DNA of 49,434 bases from Verrucomicrobiales bacterium (GCA_028281705.1 JANQJH010000538.1:1-49434), one strand, 5' to 3'. Counted from the first letter of the stretch, positions 1 through 10,889 are shown. The notes: a model not told the origin generated them from the sequence alone. Numbers and translations: made by a program.

Positions 1-529
1 TGCCGTCCTTTCTGAAAGTGCGCCTAAGAAGGTGAGTCGTGTAAGTCTTACCTTTATAGGAGCGTTTAGTGGTGGCTACATGGACCGGCCCGGATCGGCC
101 TGCCATATACAAATATAAGCACCTGCAAGACAAACTCAAGACATATATTTCTTTTTAGTGGCTACAAAACAGTATTTGATGTGATTGTGTAGGGTGCTGA
201 TGATGAAAGAGTTAACTTCGAAATCAGCCGCTAAAATGGTGAAAAGTTCGGTTTAGGCAGTCCCTACCAACCCGATTCAACTAGCCCGATTCTCTTCCTG
301 TACAAGAGAGCCAGGAGAAGCCCTAGCACTCCAGAACGCAAGAATTGGTCGCTGTCCTCGTCAATTTGACTCCGTTGCATTCACCAGCGCCAGGAATAAC
401 TAACATAACGCCATTCTTTTTTTCTAGGATCATTTTGCCCTCAATCGTCTTGCCTACATTCCACATCGGCATGCGCGGGGAACGGCGAACAAAACTCCCC
501 GCGTTCCGTCAAGACTGCCACTTTCGCTC
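1..529. other. non-coding stretch, AT-richer than the rest
   Basis: No convincing gene is visible. Bases about 100-260 are clearly richer in A+T than the coding DNA that follows, with runs such as catatacaaatataagc near 110. An 11-base interrupted palindrome (gtaagtcttac) lies near 41-51. The motif agtgg(tgg)ctaca occurs twice, near 67 and 157, but this is too little to call a repeat family. The only sizeable reading frame (345-659, plus) starts at TTG and runs antisense into the next gene, so I do not accept it. Confidence 0.6.
474..503 (-). terminator. GC-rich hairpin downstream of the 1860-aa gene
   Basis: An 8-bp perfect inverted repeat (cgcgggga / tccccgcg) with a 14-base loop lies 27 bases after the stop of the minus-strand gene that ends at 530. 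No clear U-tract follows, so it may be a Rho-dependent or processing site or simply a chance hairpin. Confidence 0.3.
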
Positions 530-3500
530 CTACTGGATCGCCCGGGCCAACTCCACCACGTTGGGCGGCAAGCGGTCGGCCCATTTCTTCAGGAGCTTCA
601 TCGTCGATCCCGATTCCACCTCGGCCAAGACCTCGCTCGCATTGATGGCGTCGGCATAGAGTTCCAGATCAAAGCCGAAGTCCGAACTATCGGCCGCGTT
701 CTGGTGCACCTCCACCGCAATGACGTTCTCCCCCGCCACCAAACGGTCCGCCTTGATCTTCTCGGTCCAGTACTCGTTCTCCACCGAACTCCCACGAGAC
801 TCCGGAGCCAAGGTCGTCGGCTGGATCCCACTAGACGGCATGTTGTTGCGCAGCAATACCTGACCGTTGAGGTAGGCGATCATCCCGTCGTCGTGCAGGA
901 TGCCAATGGTCAATTCATCAAACTCAGCGGGGTCGTCGATGGTAAAGGTCATCCGGAAATAACCCGTGATAGGCTTGTTATCCTTATCCCTGCCATAGCT
1001 GAGAATGGTAGACTCATCGCCGTCTCCGTAGCCCAAGGGCGCACGGCCTCTCTTCCACTTCTTGCCCATCGTGTAGACGTTGCGCCTCCATTGCGACCCG
1101 GAGAGGCCCCCAGGGTAATAGTGATAAGACCAAGTGGACCTCGGCTTGATCAACGACCGCTTCTTTCCGCCCAGCCCAACAGCCACCAAGCCGCGCACGA
1201 GATCCTGGTTCGTCCCGCGGAAGAGTTCCTCCGCAAGGTCGGGCTCCACACCTTTCACCCGGTGCAAAATGTAGTAACTCAGCTTCAGGAAAGCCAGTCC
1301 CCGGAAATAGTCCGAAGCCTCCATCCTCTCGTGCCCCAGCGCACCGGCCAACTCCGCCAGTCCAGCCCAACTCTCGAGATCACCGGGATCCTGACCCAAT
1401 CGGGATCGCAGTTCACTCAGGCGTGAGTCCAAGCGTTCCGGAACCAAGAGATACTGAAAGCGTGTCTGCCGAATGAGCTCCTCATATGTCTCCTCCAGGG
1501 ACTCATCCAATCGCCCATCATCGAGAAACTCGAGCCACGACATGGCGGCGTCAATCCGGCCCTGCTTCAAGAGCAGCTGGGTCTTGGCCAAGTGATACTT
1601 GCCGTAGGCCGAGTCATTGCTCAACGGCATATGAATCACCGCCTGCAGATAGTTGAGGATCGCCTCATCCTCTTGCTCAGCCTCGGCTTGGAACTTCGCC
1701 AGTTCGCCATAGGCGGCTCCATCGCGGGGATTGGCCTCGGCCCACAACGGACCGTGCTCGAGGATTTCTTCCTTCTTCAGAATATTCAGATCAATCATCC
1801 GTTCGAAGACACCGTCGTCGTTGCGGCCGCCAAAATGGAAGTTGCCACTGGGAAACAGTTTTTCCTGCGAACCACCCCCGGTGAAAAGACCGTTGAGGAC
1901 TTCAAAACGGCGCTCCTGGGTCACGCCTTCGGCATTCAAACCGTCACGCAAATGATAGACAACTTGGTCTAGATTGGCGTTGGAAAACACCTGGGCCCGC
2001 GTGCTCTCGTCCAAGGTCATCATCCAGTCCTGATAACCCTCGACGTCATTTGCCAGGACGTGCATGGCAAAATTGCCCGTGATACATTCGTCCCGACCGT
2101 TCCAATGAACGTTTTGCGACATCCCTGCCAACCGGCGCAATAGGGGCAGATACGTCTTTGCCTGCTCCGCTTCGAGCAGTTTCGGACGCCGGAGCAAGTT
2201 CTGCGGGAAGCCCTGACAGTAGGTCTCCATCAACTGCTGCACCTCGCCGCTGTGGGGATCCGCACGTTCTAACATGACATCGAGCAGCTTGGCAAAGGCA
2301 TCGGGATCGTTCTTCGAGGCGTCCTGGACGTAGTGATTGAGCAGCCCCTGACGAGAGTTCTTCAAGGAACTGTCGTACCACTCGGAGAGCACTCGATAGT
2401 CGATCTGGCCACCAAAATGCGCCACCGCCCCTCGCGTATTCTCGGCAACTCCCTCGTTCAACGCGCACAGCCAGCTCACGGTGTGTTCGGCGAGGTAGGG
2501 GCTGGCGAAAGACTCCCGGTCATAGCGTTCACTCAAGGCACGAAGACGCTCCGTGCGCGACGCCACGCCCTCCAGGGCAGGGCCGTCCGGTAGCGCGCTG
2601 ATCAGCATCTCGGCAAAATAGCGGGTGCCCGGCTCCTCCACTTCCGGAAGAAAGGCCTGCATTTTGTCCCACAAGGCCTTGTCCATGACCTCAGCCCCCA
2701 AGTTGAGCTGCCCATTCCCCTGGCTGTTACCGACGTAAGTCACATGCCGCTGGCCGTTGATATAGCGCACCTGGCGCCGCGATCTCTGATTCCGCTGATT
2801 CACCGGCGGCATGGCGACCAGACTCCACGGGACGGCGGCCACGGCTTCCCCTGGCGCCGAAGCTTCCCGGAGCAACATCATGAGAAAGCCCGGTTGGCGC
2901 TGGATCGTCTGGGGTAACGCAGCCAACCACGGCCCCACCTCGATCCCGTAGGCCTGATCCAGAGCAAGCACGTTTCGCACTAGCGAAAGGCTCATCGGGG
3001 TCTCGTCAAAATGAGGGGACCACGCGGACAACAACGCTCTCGTTCCCCGCACCGCCTCCGGCACCTCCGGTCCCAACGCCGTCAAGGCCATGAGGAGCTG
3101 GCTCACTGGTTCACTGGCCACGGCCACTTTTTCATCGGCCCACCCTTCGGTCATCACCGCCATGCAGGTCTCCACCACCGAGAAAGCCTTCGCCCGAACG
3201 GCAATGGGACCAATGATAGTCGCCTCCTGCATCCGCACGGCCAGGGAACGCTCGGTGTCGCCGAGACGCTTACTCCAGCGTGCCTCCGTTTCCCCATCAG
3301 GCTCCATCACCAGGGCCAATGCCTCTCGCCAAGCCTGCCCCAAGGGAGAGGTTTCTTCCGCAGCCCACTGTGACACCGCCACGCGCTGTTCATTCGTCAA
3401 ACCGGAAAACCGTTCCACGAAGAAAGGCGTCAATCGATCATCGTAGCGGCCCTGACTCTCCTCCAGATAGATCCTGGCATCGTCTGAGGGATTCTCCAGC

Positions 3501-6112
3501 CTCACCATGCCCATCGTCGCGCGAACGGCGGTCAACAAATTGCTCCCCAAGGGCGCCTCCTCGTCATACCCACCCACTTTCAGAAGATGGGTCATCACGC
3601 CCAATGCGCGGATGGATCGGTCCTTGTTCATCCACGACGCCAAGACCATGTCGAGATTGGGCTTCTGTTCCACGTCAGGCTGGTAGCTCAGAGGCTGCCT
3701 CCCCAGCACCGCATAGTGTTTGATGAAGGGCTCCATCTCCTTCGCCATCGCCGTCGCCTCGAAGGTCTGCATCACTTGGTTGGCGACATAGTCGAGCCCC
3801 GATTGCTGATCCAAAACCGTGCGATTGCCCGTCCCGAGGAAGCCTTCCAGGGTCATGACGTTCCGGCCATTGGTGAACATCCTCGCCCGCCTCGCATTAG
3901 CGCCATTCGAGTTCCGATAGGGCTCATACCACTCCGCCACCTTGGGGGCGGCACGCTTGAGCGTCGAGGAGAGGCTGTTTTGGCTGATCATCTGGGCGTA
4001 CCAGTAAAGAAACTCCTGCTGTCGCTCGTCGGGCAACTTGACGATCTTCTCCATGAACGGTTCCAAAGTCCTGGTCACGACATCCCGCTGCGACGAAGAG
4101 CTGCTCGACGCGTTCGCCGCCGCCACCAAAATCGCCTTGCCGAATGTCTCTTTCGGATGAGCCAAGATCGGCGCCATGACTTGATCCTTCTGGCTCGATT
4201 GCACCCGGCTCAGGTTGTAGAACATGTAGCCGAACAACGTTTCCCGAGAGATGTTGCCCATGGGATAGAACTGAATGGTATCGAGGTCATCCAACATCCC
4301 CATATCCACGAGAAACTGATACACGCCCTGGGGATCATCGGCGAAGCGATAGTAGCGCAGGTTATTCGAGATCTGGTTCCGAATTTGGTAGTCGTTCGGA
4401 TGAATCAGTTTCGACTCGAACGCCTTCTTAAGCGGAACCGCCGCCGTCGACGGCGATTGAATCATTTGCCCCAAGAACGCGACATAATTGCGAATGGCAT
4501 TTCCCGGACTATTCGGCACGTGCCGCTGAGGATCATAGTGATTCTCGATCAAGGCCGCCTGTTGATCCACCGGACCCAGCATGGCCTCCGCACTATCATC
4601 AATGAATTTGGCGAAAACGTCGCCCCCTTGGCTCGCCAGTTGATTCGCATAGTTGCGCACGTAACTCGGCGACTGATAGGAATCGAGACGCACCGCCTTC
4701 AAGTAGGCCAGCACGAGGGGCCCAATATCATCCTCGCCGCCCAGAGCCTGATACATCGCCATCACTCGGCGCATCAAGTTGCCCAGCTCAATCCCCGTGT
4801 AGTCGGCACCAATAACGGCCAGCGCCTTCTCCGTGAATGTCTCGCCCGACGCCGAAGACAGATCGATCATGTCCTCCAGAAAGGCGGCCATGTCTTCGTT
4901 CCCCTTATTTCTCAACAGCGGGATGATGGAGTCTTGCAATTCACGATAGTCCCCATTGTCCGTCGCCGACCGCAAGAGAAACTCGGCTGGGCTCAAGAAT
5001 GGCACCCAGTTCTCCCGAAAACTGGTACGATAAGGATTTGCCGGACGTGGATACTCCTCCGGCCGCTCCGGTGCCGCCGGCATCTCTAGCAAAAGTTGCT
5101 TCGCCAGGCGTTCGTAGGCCGACACGTCTCCGCCCTCCTTGGTCGCCAGGCCCGAAAGGCGTTGAAACCCGAGTTCGGCAAATTGCGGCAGCTTGACCAG
5201 CGCCTGGCAGAGACGATCGTGGACCTCTCGACGCCGTTCTTCCACTTTCCGCGAGCGCTCTTCCTGTTCGGAATTGTTGTAGCCCACGTTGTAGTTGGTC
5301 GCATAGTAGAGTTCGCCGAAACGAATGGTATTACCCCAGTTCCCCTGACCGATGGAGTGATCCATCATGCTCTGCAACCAATCCGCCGGCACGTATACTT
5401 GAGGATCCATCTGTTCAAAGTAGGCCACGAGCAATTCAAGGTAATCCAACCGCCGGTCGTACTCGTTCTCCGAGATCGATTGCACGTGGTTGCTGAAGGT
5501 CTGTCCCAGCGGCATCAAGACTTCCGCACTCATCCCCTTCAATACTCCAACCGCTTCCTCAACGCTGGCATGCTCCACCAAGAGAAGCGCTAGCCGGCCC
5601 CGCACACCATGCTGCTGCGCATCCTCCTCGAGGATCGCGCCATAACTCTCCATCGCCCGAGAAACGTCTCCCATCATCTCCGCCGCAGCTGCCTGAACGA
5701 TGCGCGCCTCGACTCCACCCGCGTCCGCCGGCGCCAAGGCCGCCACAATCTGATCGGCCAAACCGTACACCTGGAGGAACTTGACAAATTGTCTCTCCTG
5801 CTCAAAGGGCATCCGCTCCTTCGGGTCGGTCGCGAGAAAGGCCGGGACGAGAGACCTGAGATGGGCTGTCGACTGGGTCACGGCCTCATCCACCCGGTTG
5901 CCATAGAGCAACTTCAAGATCTCCGCACTCTTGCTCGCCGCAATCATCACAGGCGCTTCGACGGCAGCTGGTTGTCCCGTGAAACCGGGAAGCCTAACAA
6001 GGCCTGACAGATTATCTATCGACAGGGCCTTTCGTTGCGCCGTCAGTGTCCCCGGCAGGGAAACGCTGAGAATTCCTATTCCCAGGATCAGAATCTTGTG
6101 AATCTCTTTCAT
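530..6112 (-). CDS. very large exported repeat protein with C-terminal jelly-roll-like domain
   Basis: A protein of about 1860 aa. The chosen ATG at 6112 gives a clean signal peptide (MKEIHKILILGIGILSVSLP, then GTLTAQ); longer in-frame starts would run into the upstream gene, which stops at 6156. Most of the chain is alpha-helical in character with many leucine/alanine-spaced segments, as in TPR- or HEAT-like scaffolds, but I cannot define individual repeats. The last 200 residues differ: they contain phrases such as FRMTFTIDDPAEFDELTIG, LHDDGMIAYLNGQ and AGENVIAVEVHQ, seen in a beta-sandwich domain that often accompanies lamin-tail/CotH proteins in Planctomycetes and Verrucomicrobia. It lies 43 bases behind the CotH gene and is probably co-transcribed with it. 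Function is unknown; a large extracytoplasmic partner of the CotH protein is an inference. Confidence 0.8.
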   Translation of the reverse strand: MKEIHKILILGIGILSVSLPGTLTAQRKALSIDNLSGLVRLPGFTGQPAAVEAPVMIAASKSAEILKLLYGNRVDEAVTQSTAHLRSLVPAFLATDPKERMPFEQERQFVKFLQVYGLADQIVAALAPADAGGVEARIVQAAAAEMMGDVSRAMESYGAILEEDAQQHGVRGRLALLLVEHASVEEAVGVLKGMSAEVLMPLGQTFSNHVQSISENEYDRRLDYLELLVAYFEQMDPQVYVPADWLQSMMDHSIGQGNWGNTIRFGELYYATNYNVGYNNSEQEERSRKVEERRREVHDRLCQALVKLPQFAELGFQRLSGLATKEGGDVSAYERLAKQLLLEMPAAPERPEEYPRPANPYRTSFRENWVPFLSPAEFLLRSATDNGDYRELQDSIIPLLRNKGNEDMAAFLEDMIDLSSASGETFTEKALAVIGADYTGIELGNLMRRVMAMYQALGGEDDIGPLVLAYLKAVRLDSYQSPSYVRNYANQLASQGGDVFAKFIDDSAEAMLGPVDQQAALIENHYDPQRHVPNSPGNAIRNYVAFLGQMIQSPSTAAVPLKKAFESKLIHPNDYQIRNQISNNLRYYRFADDPQGVYQFLVDMGMLDDLDTIQFYPMGNISRETLFGYMFYNLSRVQSSQKDQVMAPILAHPKETFGKAILVAAANASSSSSSQRDVVTRTLEPFMEKIVKLPDERQQEFLYWYAQMISQNSLSSTLKRAAPKVAEWYEPYRNSNGANARRARMFTNGRNVMTLEGFLGTGNRTVLDQQSGLDYVANQVMQTFEATAMAKEMEPFIKHYAVLGRQPLSYQPDVEQKPNLDMVLASWMNKDRSIRALGVMTHLLKVGGYDEEAPLGSNLLTAVRATMGMVRLENPSDDARIYLEESQGRYDDRLTPFFVERFSGLTNEQRVAVSQWAAEETSPLGQAWREALALVMEPDGETEARWSKRLGDTERSLAVRMQEATIIGPIAVRAKAFSVVETCMAVMTEGWADEKVAVASEPVSQLLMALTALGPEVPEAVRGTRALLSAWSPHFDETPMSLSLVRNVLALDQAYGIEVGPWLAALPQTIQRQPGFLMMLLREASAPGEAVAAVPWSLVAMPPVNQRNQRSRRQVRYINGQRHVTYVGNSQGNGQLNLGAEVMDKALWDKMQAFLPEVEEPGTRYFAEMLISALPDGPALEGVASRTERLRALSERYDRESFASPYLAEHTVSWLCALNEGVAENTRGAVAHFGGQIDYRVLSEWYDSSLKNSRQGLLNHYVQDASKNDPDAFAKLLDVMLERADPHSGEVQQLMETYCQGFPQNLLRRPKLLEAEQAKTYLPLLRRLAGMSQNVHWNGRDECITGNFAMHVLANDVEGYQDWMMTLDESTRAQVFSNANLDQVVYHLRDGLNAEGVTQERRFEVLNGLFTGGGSQEKLFPSGNFHFGGRNDDGVFERMIDLNILKKEEILEHGPLWAEANPRDGAAYGELAKFQAEAEQEDEAILNYLQAVIHMPLSNDSAYGKYHLAKTQLLLKQGRIDAAMSWLEFLDDGRLDESLEETYEELIRQTRFQYLLVPERLDSRLSELRSRLGQDPGDLESWAGLAELAGALGHERMEASDYFRGLAFLKLSYYILHRVKGVEPDLAEELFRGTNQDLVRGLVAVGLGGKKRSLIKPRSTWSYHYYPGGLSGSQWRRNVYTMGKKWKRGRAPLGYGDGDESTILSYGRDKDNKPITGYFRMTFTIDDPAEFDELTIGILHDDGMIAYLNGQVLLRNNMPSSGIQPTTLAPESRGSSVENEYWTEKIKADRLVAGENVIAVEVHQNAADSSDFGFDLELYADAINASEVLAEVESGSTMKLLKKWADRLPPNVVELARAIQ

Positions 6113-6155
6113 AGATAACGGTAATCGTTGCATGCGATACGATAATGTCAGGAGG

Positions 6156-9100
6156 TTACTTGCCGGGCGTGCCGCCGATTTCTTCACTGACTTTCCAAGC
6201 CTTCTTGGCATCCACACGGGAACTCTTGGGGTCAGCCACGACCAAAGAGTAGCCTCTTCCATCGGTCGGTCGATGCCATCTGTCAGAGTAGGTAAACTCG
6301 ACCACGGTATCGCCGTCACGCGTCACCAAGGACAAGAGCTCGCCTCCATTGCTCAGCTTCCCGTCATACTCTCCCGCAATGGACGCCGTCGAACCGTAAC
6401 GGCGCTGAAACGCCCGGCGATCCTTGACCACCACGACCCGCGCGCCGGGCGCCAAGCCGGCGCCCTCAAAGGTGAACTCGATGCCGGAAATGAACTCCAG
6501 CCCGCCGAGATCGAGTTGTTCATCACTCACGTTGATGAGTTCAATGAACTCCTCGTCCTCATTGCTCGACGGATGGTAGTGAATCTCCGCAATCCGAATA
6601 CCGTTCATCAGCTTCACACTTGCCTCATCGGCCAACCCGGCGGTTTCAAGTCCCGGACTGGGTTGTCCATAGTAGAGGGCGTCGTCTTCGGCTCGACCCT
6701 GCGAAACGCCAGGCTTCTGTGGGCCGTAAACGACAAAGTCGACCATGGCATGCGTATCGTCGAAGAGACCGATCACTTCGCCCTCCTTCGCCAAACGAAA
6801 ATCCAAATGATCACTCCCCTTCTCCGGGTCACCATCGGTGAAAAAGACCTGCCGAGCGCCCGCGTCGATAAATGTCAGAGGCGGAAGGGCCCGCCAGGCT
6901 CGGCTGTTGGGTACACGATCCGTAATGACAAAACCACCCATGGCCACCGGCTGGTCTGCCGTATTACAGACTTCGAGAAACTCGTCGGGCGCATTTACCG
7001 AAGCCACGGCAAGCCATTCGGAGAATTCCAAGGCTGATGATGCCTCGGCCAAGGCCATCGGCTCATTCTCGGCACCCGGTGTCGGCTCCGAAAGCACCCA
7101 GGTCCCATCTTCCAGACGACTGATCGAGTGATCCGCGATCTGGAGGCCAAACTCGATCTGATCAACCGCATTGCCCTCCGCATCGCTCAGGAGGACGCGA
7201 TCCCCGTCTCCGCTCAAGGCAAAGCCCATGGAGTCCCTGTCCGCCGGCAAAACCAAATAGCCTCCCGGCTCCAGCGTTCGCCCTCGCGCAAATTCGAACG
7301 CATGCGGCTCTTCCGGGTCATCACTCAGACCGAAACCCGAAAGATCAAACGGTCGATTCCCATAATTGTGAAGCTCGATGAAATCGGGACGCTCGCCTTC
7401 ACGTTGGTAAACCGAACTCTCATTGATCGCCAACACTTCGCTGATCACCACCGAGGGCAGCCCTTCAATCATCTCAAATTCACGGGATTCCGTGGCCGCC
7501 TCTTCGGCCTGCCATCGCCCTGACACATGCTGCCCGACGATGCGCAGACGGTGTTTTCCGGGTGAGACTTCCACCGTGAACCCTGCCGTCTTCTCATCTC
7601 CCAGAGAAATCGCTTCGCTCCAGGCCTCATCATCGAGTTGATACCGGAAGGCCTTCAATCCCGCGCCCTCGACTCGCAATGCGCGCATCCGATCAGAGGT
7701 CTTGGCTGGAGGCTCTTTGACAAAGCGCGTCTCCGCCACGGCGAGGACACGTTCCTCCTGCACACGCTGATGATGCTGATTCCCGTTGCTCGAAGCCGCC
7801 GGTCCCAAACTCGCCTGACCGAACACTCGATTCCTCGTGATCACGCTCCCGTCACCGACGGCCAAGACCGGCACCGTGCTTTTTGAGGTCACACTGAAAT
7901 CATTGCCGTCGATAAAACCACCACTCTGATCTCGCTCAACAATGACCGGCGCCGTCCCCTGCTCCAAGAGATTGCCGAACAGATAGTAGTCATCGACCCC
8001 AATCACCGAGACAGCCGGTCCCCCACCCAGCCGGTCGATCGAAGTCCGCCTCAATTCCAGGGAACCTCCCCTCACCTCGACGGCCGGCACATCCAGGCCT
8101 TCCGCCTGCGACAACTCACACTCAGACACCGTCAGGCTCGCACCCTGCGCCGTCATTCCATGGCCCCCGACAAACTGGAGATGCGCCCCTTCGATCTGAG
8201 TGCGGCCGCCCTCCATCTCGATCGGGCCATGCAGATCGAAAAAGTCCGTCTGGCCCAGGAGATTCGTTCCACTCCCGGCAAGTCGAATTCCTCCCCATCC
8301 CTTCGCGTCCCGATTGCTGGGATCCTTGGCGAACGTGACGCGCTTCTCGGACGTGCCCTTGATCTGCAGCTGACCTTCGACCACGAGCTTGCCCTCGGCT
8401 GAACCGTATACCGTGGCTCCAGATTCAATGATCAAGGTGGAATCCGAAGGCACCGTGACCTCAGTCTCGAGAAGGTAGGGCCCCGAATCCGAGGTCCACC
8501 GGATCGTCTCCCCCGCAGCAAGCGCCCCACGAACACGCTCCACTTCCCCGTTGTCTAACCAAACCCGCATCACCTCCTCTTGGACGACATTGCCCGCAGC
8601 GTCTCGCATGATGATGGGAATCTGATTCATCCCCGGCCGCACCAGGTCGGCCATGCGATCCGGCGGCATGATCCACATCCCCGTGCTGGAAAACAACTTC
8701 GGCCGCGTTCCCCCCACGAGCACGTCTTGCACCTTCCCGCGATCGTAGCGCCCATACAAGGCGAACTTCTCTGACGAGGCCTTGTGAAAGCCATTCTCCA
8801 TCTCTAGCGTTGATCCGATGACGGTGGTCGATTGGATTTGACTCAGAACGACAGCGATTCTCTTCTCGAGAAATTCTTTCACCCGCGCAATTTCCTGAGG
8901 CGGGATCCATCCCTGCCAAGCATCATCGATGAGGCGATTGATGATCGCCGGGCGATACACGGTCTCTGTCAAATCGACGATCTGCTTCGAGTAGAGCTGC
9001 AAGAACTCCGCGTCCTGAAAAAGATGACGGAACCCCTGCATGTTTCCATACCGGAAGATACTGTTATTGATCTGCCTCCCGCGTTCACCCATTCCCAGAA

Positions 9101-10889
9101 TGGAATCCAAATCGTAAGGTATCAGATGAAACCGCCCATCCCGGCGCATGAACATGGCCACGTCATCACCGCGCCCCGTCGGCAGGCCGCCCTCCGTATT
9201 CCCCAGCAGGGTATCGAGCGCCAGATAACGCGTCCATTGCTCCAGATCCACCACTTGATTCACCCGGTCGAAATAAGTCTCCGCCGGCTGATCAGCCGCC
9301 AAGGTCTTGATCAAGCGCAAGACATCCGAATAATCGTCTTCCGAGGCGTGGTTCCGCTTGCTGTAGAGGGTGCGATACCGTGAGACGTCAGAGCCGCGAT
9401 CATTCAAGTTCGCGTTGGCCACCAAACGATACATGTTGCCCTCTTCCTCACCCGGAAAATGGGCCTCGACATAATCGCTATCAAAAACCTCGTTGTGCAC
9501 GTAGCATCCGTACTGAGGCGAGCCTTTCTTCGTCCAATCCTCGCCGTTGAGGCGCAGATGAATCGGGGTCGACCGCGCTGAGGCAAAGCCCACGAGCTGA
9601 TGGATCGCGGCCCCCAAGGACTGCGAATGGGTGTACTGGCTGTTCAGGTTGATGTCCGTCACGCCGCGCCAGGGATCATCGCTGGGAAAACTCACCCGCA
9701 AGCCGGGAGGAAACTGCGACCGGCTGCCATGGCCCCGGAGGCGCGCCGAAACATGATAACGCAGCTGCGTCTCCACCCCGTCCACCACGATAAACGTGCC
9801 GTGCAGATGATGATCGAAGTCATTGCCCATCCCGGCAATCTTGTTCAATTTGCGAATCAACGCCATCTCCGCCGCCGTGCTGATCAGCCGGTAGGTCGGC
9901 TTGCTTCCGGGAGCCGATTCCTCGGACATCTTAAACTCGTCGTCCACTTGATAGAGGCAAAGCGCCTGACGTTTCGCCAAGCCGCCCCCTTCGTATTGCA
10001 GATCCGGATAGTCGCTCGCCAAACCCTCGGCGTCCTCGGCATGCACATAAAACTGCACCACCGTCTTGTCGGGCATGGGAGGAATTTCTCCCCGGCCATC
10101 CACAATGGGCACGGAGTGAAATCCGCTCTCGCCATCCTCACGATAATGCAGACGTAGCGTCACGGGGACGGGATGATCCACCACCACGTCAACACGCACA
10201 GGCTCCGTGGAATTCGGGATCAACGGACCATGGATCGCGGAAACCACGACGGGCGGTACGGAATCTTGAAAGACATCGTTCTTCGTACCCGGCGTTCCCC
10301 CCGCCGCCACGCTCGATTTCCAGTGGGCTCCATACTCATTCTTCGCCGCGGGTGAAATGAGCGAGAGCGAATGCCCCCCACCGTCATGCGCAGCCTCCCG
10401 AACCCAGTCATCGTAGCCATTGACGCGCTTCGAAACCAGCTTGGCCCACCGTCCCGAATCGGCATAGGCCACTTCATCGACCACATTCTCATCGGCATCC
10501 TCCAGCTCGATGGATTCGCCCCCATTGCTCAGCCGTCCGCGAAACGGACCCAGCACATGCTCAACCGTCGGATAGCGACCGCGAAAGGCCTCCACATCAG
10601 ACGCCACCACGAGGTAGTCCCCCGGCTGCATCACCCTCCGGGGAAAGGTGAACCGAATTCCCGAGGCAAACCGCCAACCCTCCAGGGAAATGGGTTGGTC
10701 GCCCGAATGATAGAGTTCGATGAACTCCGCCGTCGGATCCTCCTTCCACTCCGTCTCCTTCACGTGATACATGATTTCATTGATCACCACCGGTCCTTCG
10801 GCATCAGCCTGCGCAGAAGCCGAAAACGCGAGAAGAAGCATGGTGCTGTGACACAGACACACGAAGACATTGAGAGACCCCCGACTCAT
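6156..10889 (-). CDS. secreted CotH-kinase / lamin-tail / beta-helix protein
   Basis: About 1577 aa. ATG at 10889 is preferred over an upstream TTG because it begins a signal peptide (MSRGSLNVFVCLCHSTMLLL). Domains in order: lamin-tail domain about 34-160 (VVINEIMYH, FIELYHSG, SNGGESIELED); CotH-type kinase domain about 330-690 (RGHGSRSQFP, then a conserved YDLDSILG near 600); right-handed beta-helix-like repeats about 805-1030 (LIIESGATVYG, WGGIRLAGSG); then three further lamin-tail domains about 1146-1275, 1290-1413 and 1428-1577. CotH proteins of spore formers phosphorylate spore-coat proteins, and homologues occur widely outside them as extracellular kinases. Lamin-tail domains are found in many secreted bacterial proteins and are thought to mediate binding. 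The gene precedes the 1860-aa gene on the same strand. Substrate is unknown. Confidence 0.88.
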   Translation of the reverse strand: MSRGSLNVFVCLCHSTMLLLAFSASAQADAEGPVVINEIMYHVKETEWKEDPTAEFIELYHSGDQPISLEGWRFASGIRFTFPRRVMQPGDYLVVASDVEAFRGRYPTVEHVLGPFRGRLSNGGESIELEDADENVVDEVAYADSGRWAKLVSKRVNGYDDWVREAAHDGGGHSLSLISPAAKNEYGAHWKSSVAAGGTPGTKNDVFQDSVPPVVVSAIHGPLIPNSTEPVRVDVVVDHPVPVTLRLHYREDGESGFHSVPIVDGRGEIPPMPDKTVVQFYVHAEDAEGLASDYPDLQYEGGGLAKRQALCLYQVDDEFKMSEESAPGSKPTYRLISTAAEMALIRKLNKIAGMGNDFDHHLHGTFIVVDGVETQLRYHVSARLRGHGSRSQFPPGLRVSFPSDDPWRGVTDINLNSQYTHSQSLGAAIHQLVGFASARSTPIHLRLNGEDWTKKGSPQYGCYVHNEVFDSDYVEAHFPGEEEGNMYRLVANANLNDRGSDVSRYRTLYSKRNHASEDDYSDVLRLIKTLAADQPAETYFDRVNQVVDLEQWTRYLALDTLLGNTEGGLPTGRGDDVAMFMRRDGRFHLIPYDLDSILGMGERGRQINNSIFRYGNMQGFRHLFQDAEFLQLYSKQIVDLTETVYRPAIINRLIDDAWQGWIPPQEIARVKEFLEKRIAVVLSQIQSTTVIGSTLEMENGFHKASSEKFALYGRYDRGKVQDVLVGGTRPKLFSSTGMWIMPPDRMADLVRPGMNQIPIIMRDAAGNVVQEEVMRVWLDNGEVERVRGALAAGETIRWTSDSGPYLLETEVTVPSDSTLIIESGATVYGSAEGKLVVEGQLQIKGTSEKRVTFAKDPSNRDAKGWGGIRLAGSGTNLLGQTDFFDLHGPIEMEGGRTQIEGAHLQFVGGHGMTAQGASLTVSECELSQAEGLDVPAVEVRGGSLELRRTSIDRLGGGPAVSVIGVDDYYLFGNLLEQGTAPVIVERDQSGGFIDGNDFSVTSKSTVPVLAVGDGSVITRNRVFGQASLGPAASSNGNQHHQRVQEERVLAVAETRFVKEPPAKTSDRMRALRVEGAGLKAFRYQLDDEAWSEAISLGDEKTAGFTVEVSPGKHRLRIVGQHVSGRWQAEEAATESREFEMIEGLPSVVISEVLAINESSVYQREGERPDFIELHNYGNRPFDLSGFGLSDDPEEPHAFEFARGRTLEPGGYLVLPADRDSMGFALSGDGDRVLLSDAEGNAVDQIEFGLQIADHSISRLEDGTWVLSEPTPGAENEPMALAEASSALEFSEWLAVASVNAPDEFLEVCNTADQPVAMGGFVITDRVPNSRAWRALPPLTFIDAGARQVFFTDGDPEKGSDHLDFRLAKEGEVIGLFDDTHAMVDFVVYGPQKPGVSQGRAEDDALYYGQPSPGLETAGLADEASVKLMNGIRIAEIHYHPSSNEDEEFIELINVSDEQLDLGGLEFISGIEFTFEGAGLAPGARVVVVKDRRAFQRRYGSTASIAGEYDGKLSNGGELLSLVTRDGDTVVEFTYSDRWHRPTDGRGYSLVVADPKSSRVDAKKAWKVSEEIGGTPGK

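Noticed and set aside
345..659. 104-codon plus-strand frame at the left end
   Set aside because: TTG start and antisense overlap with the 1860-aa gene; no protein-like pattern.
3587..5089. 500-codon plus-strand frame inside the 1860-aa gene
   Set aside because: Antisense shadow rich in His/Arg; no domain, signal peptide or ribosome site.
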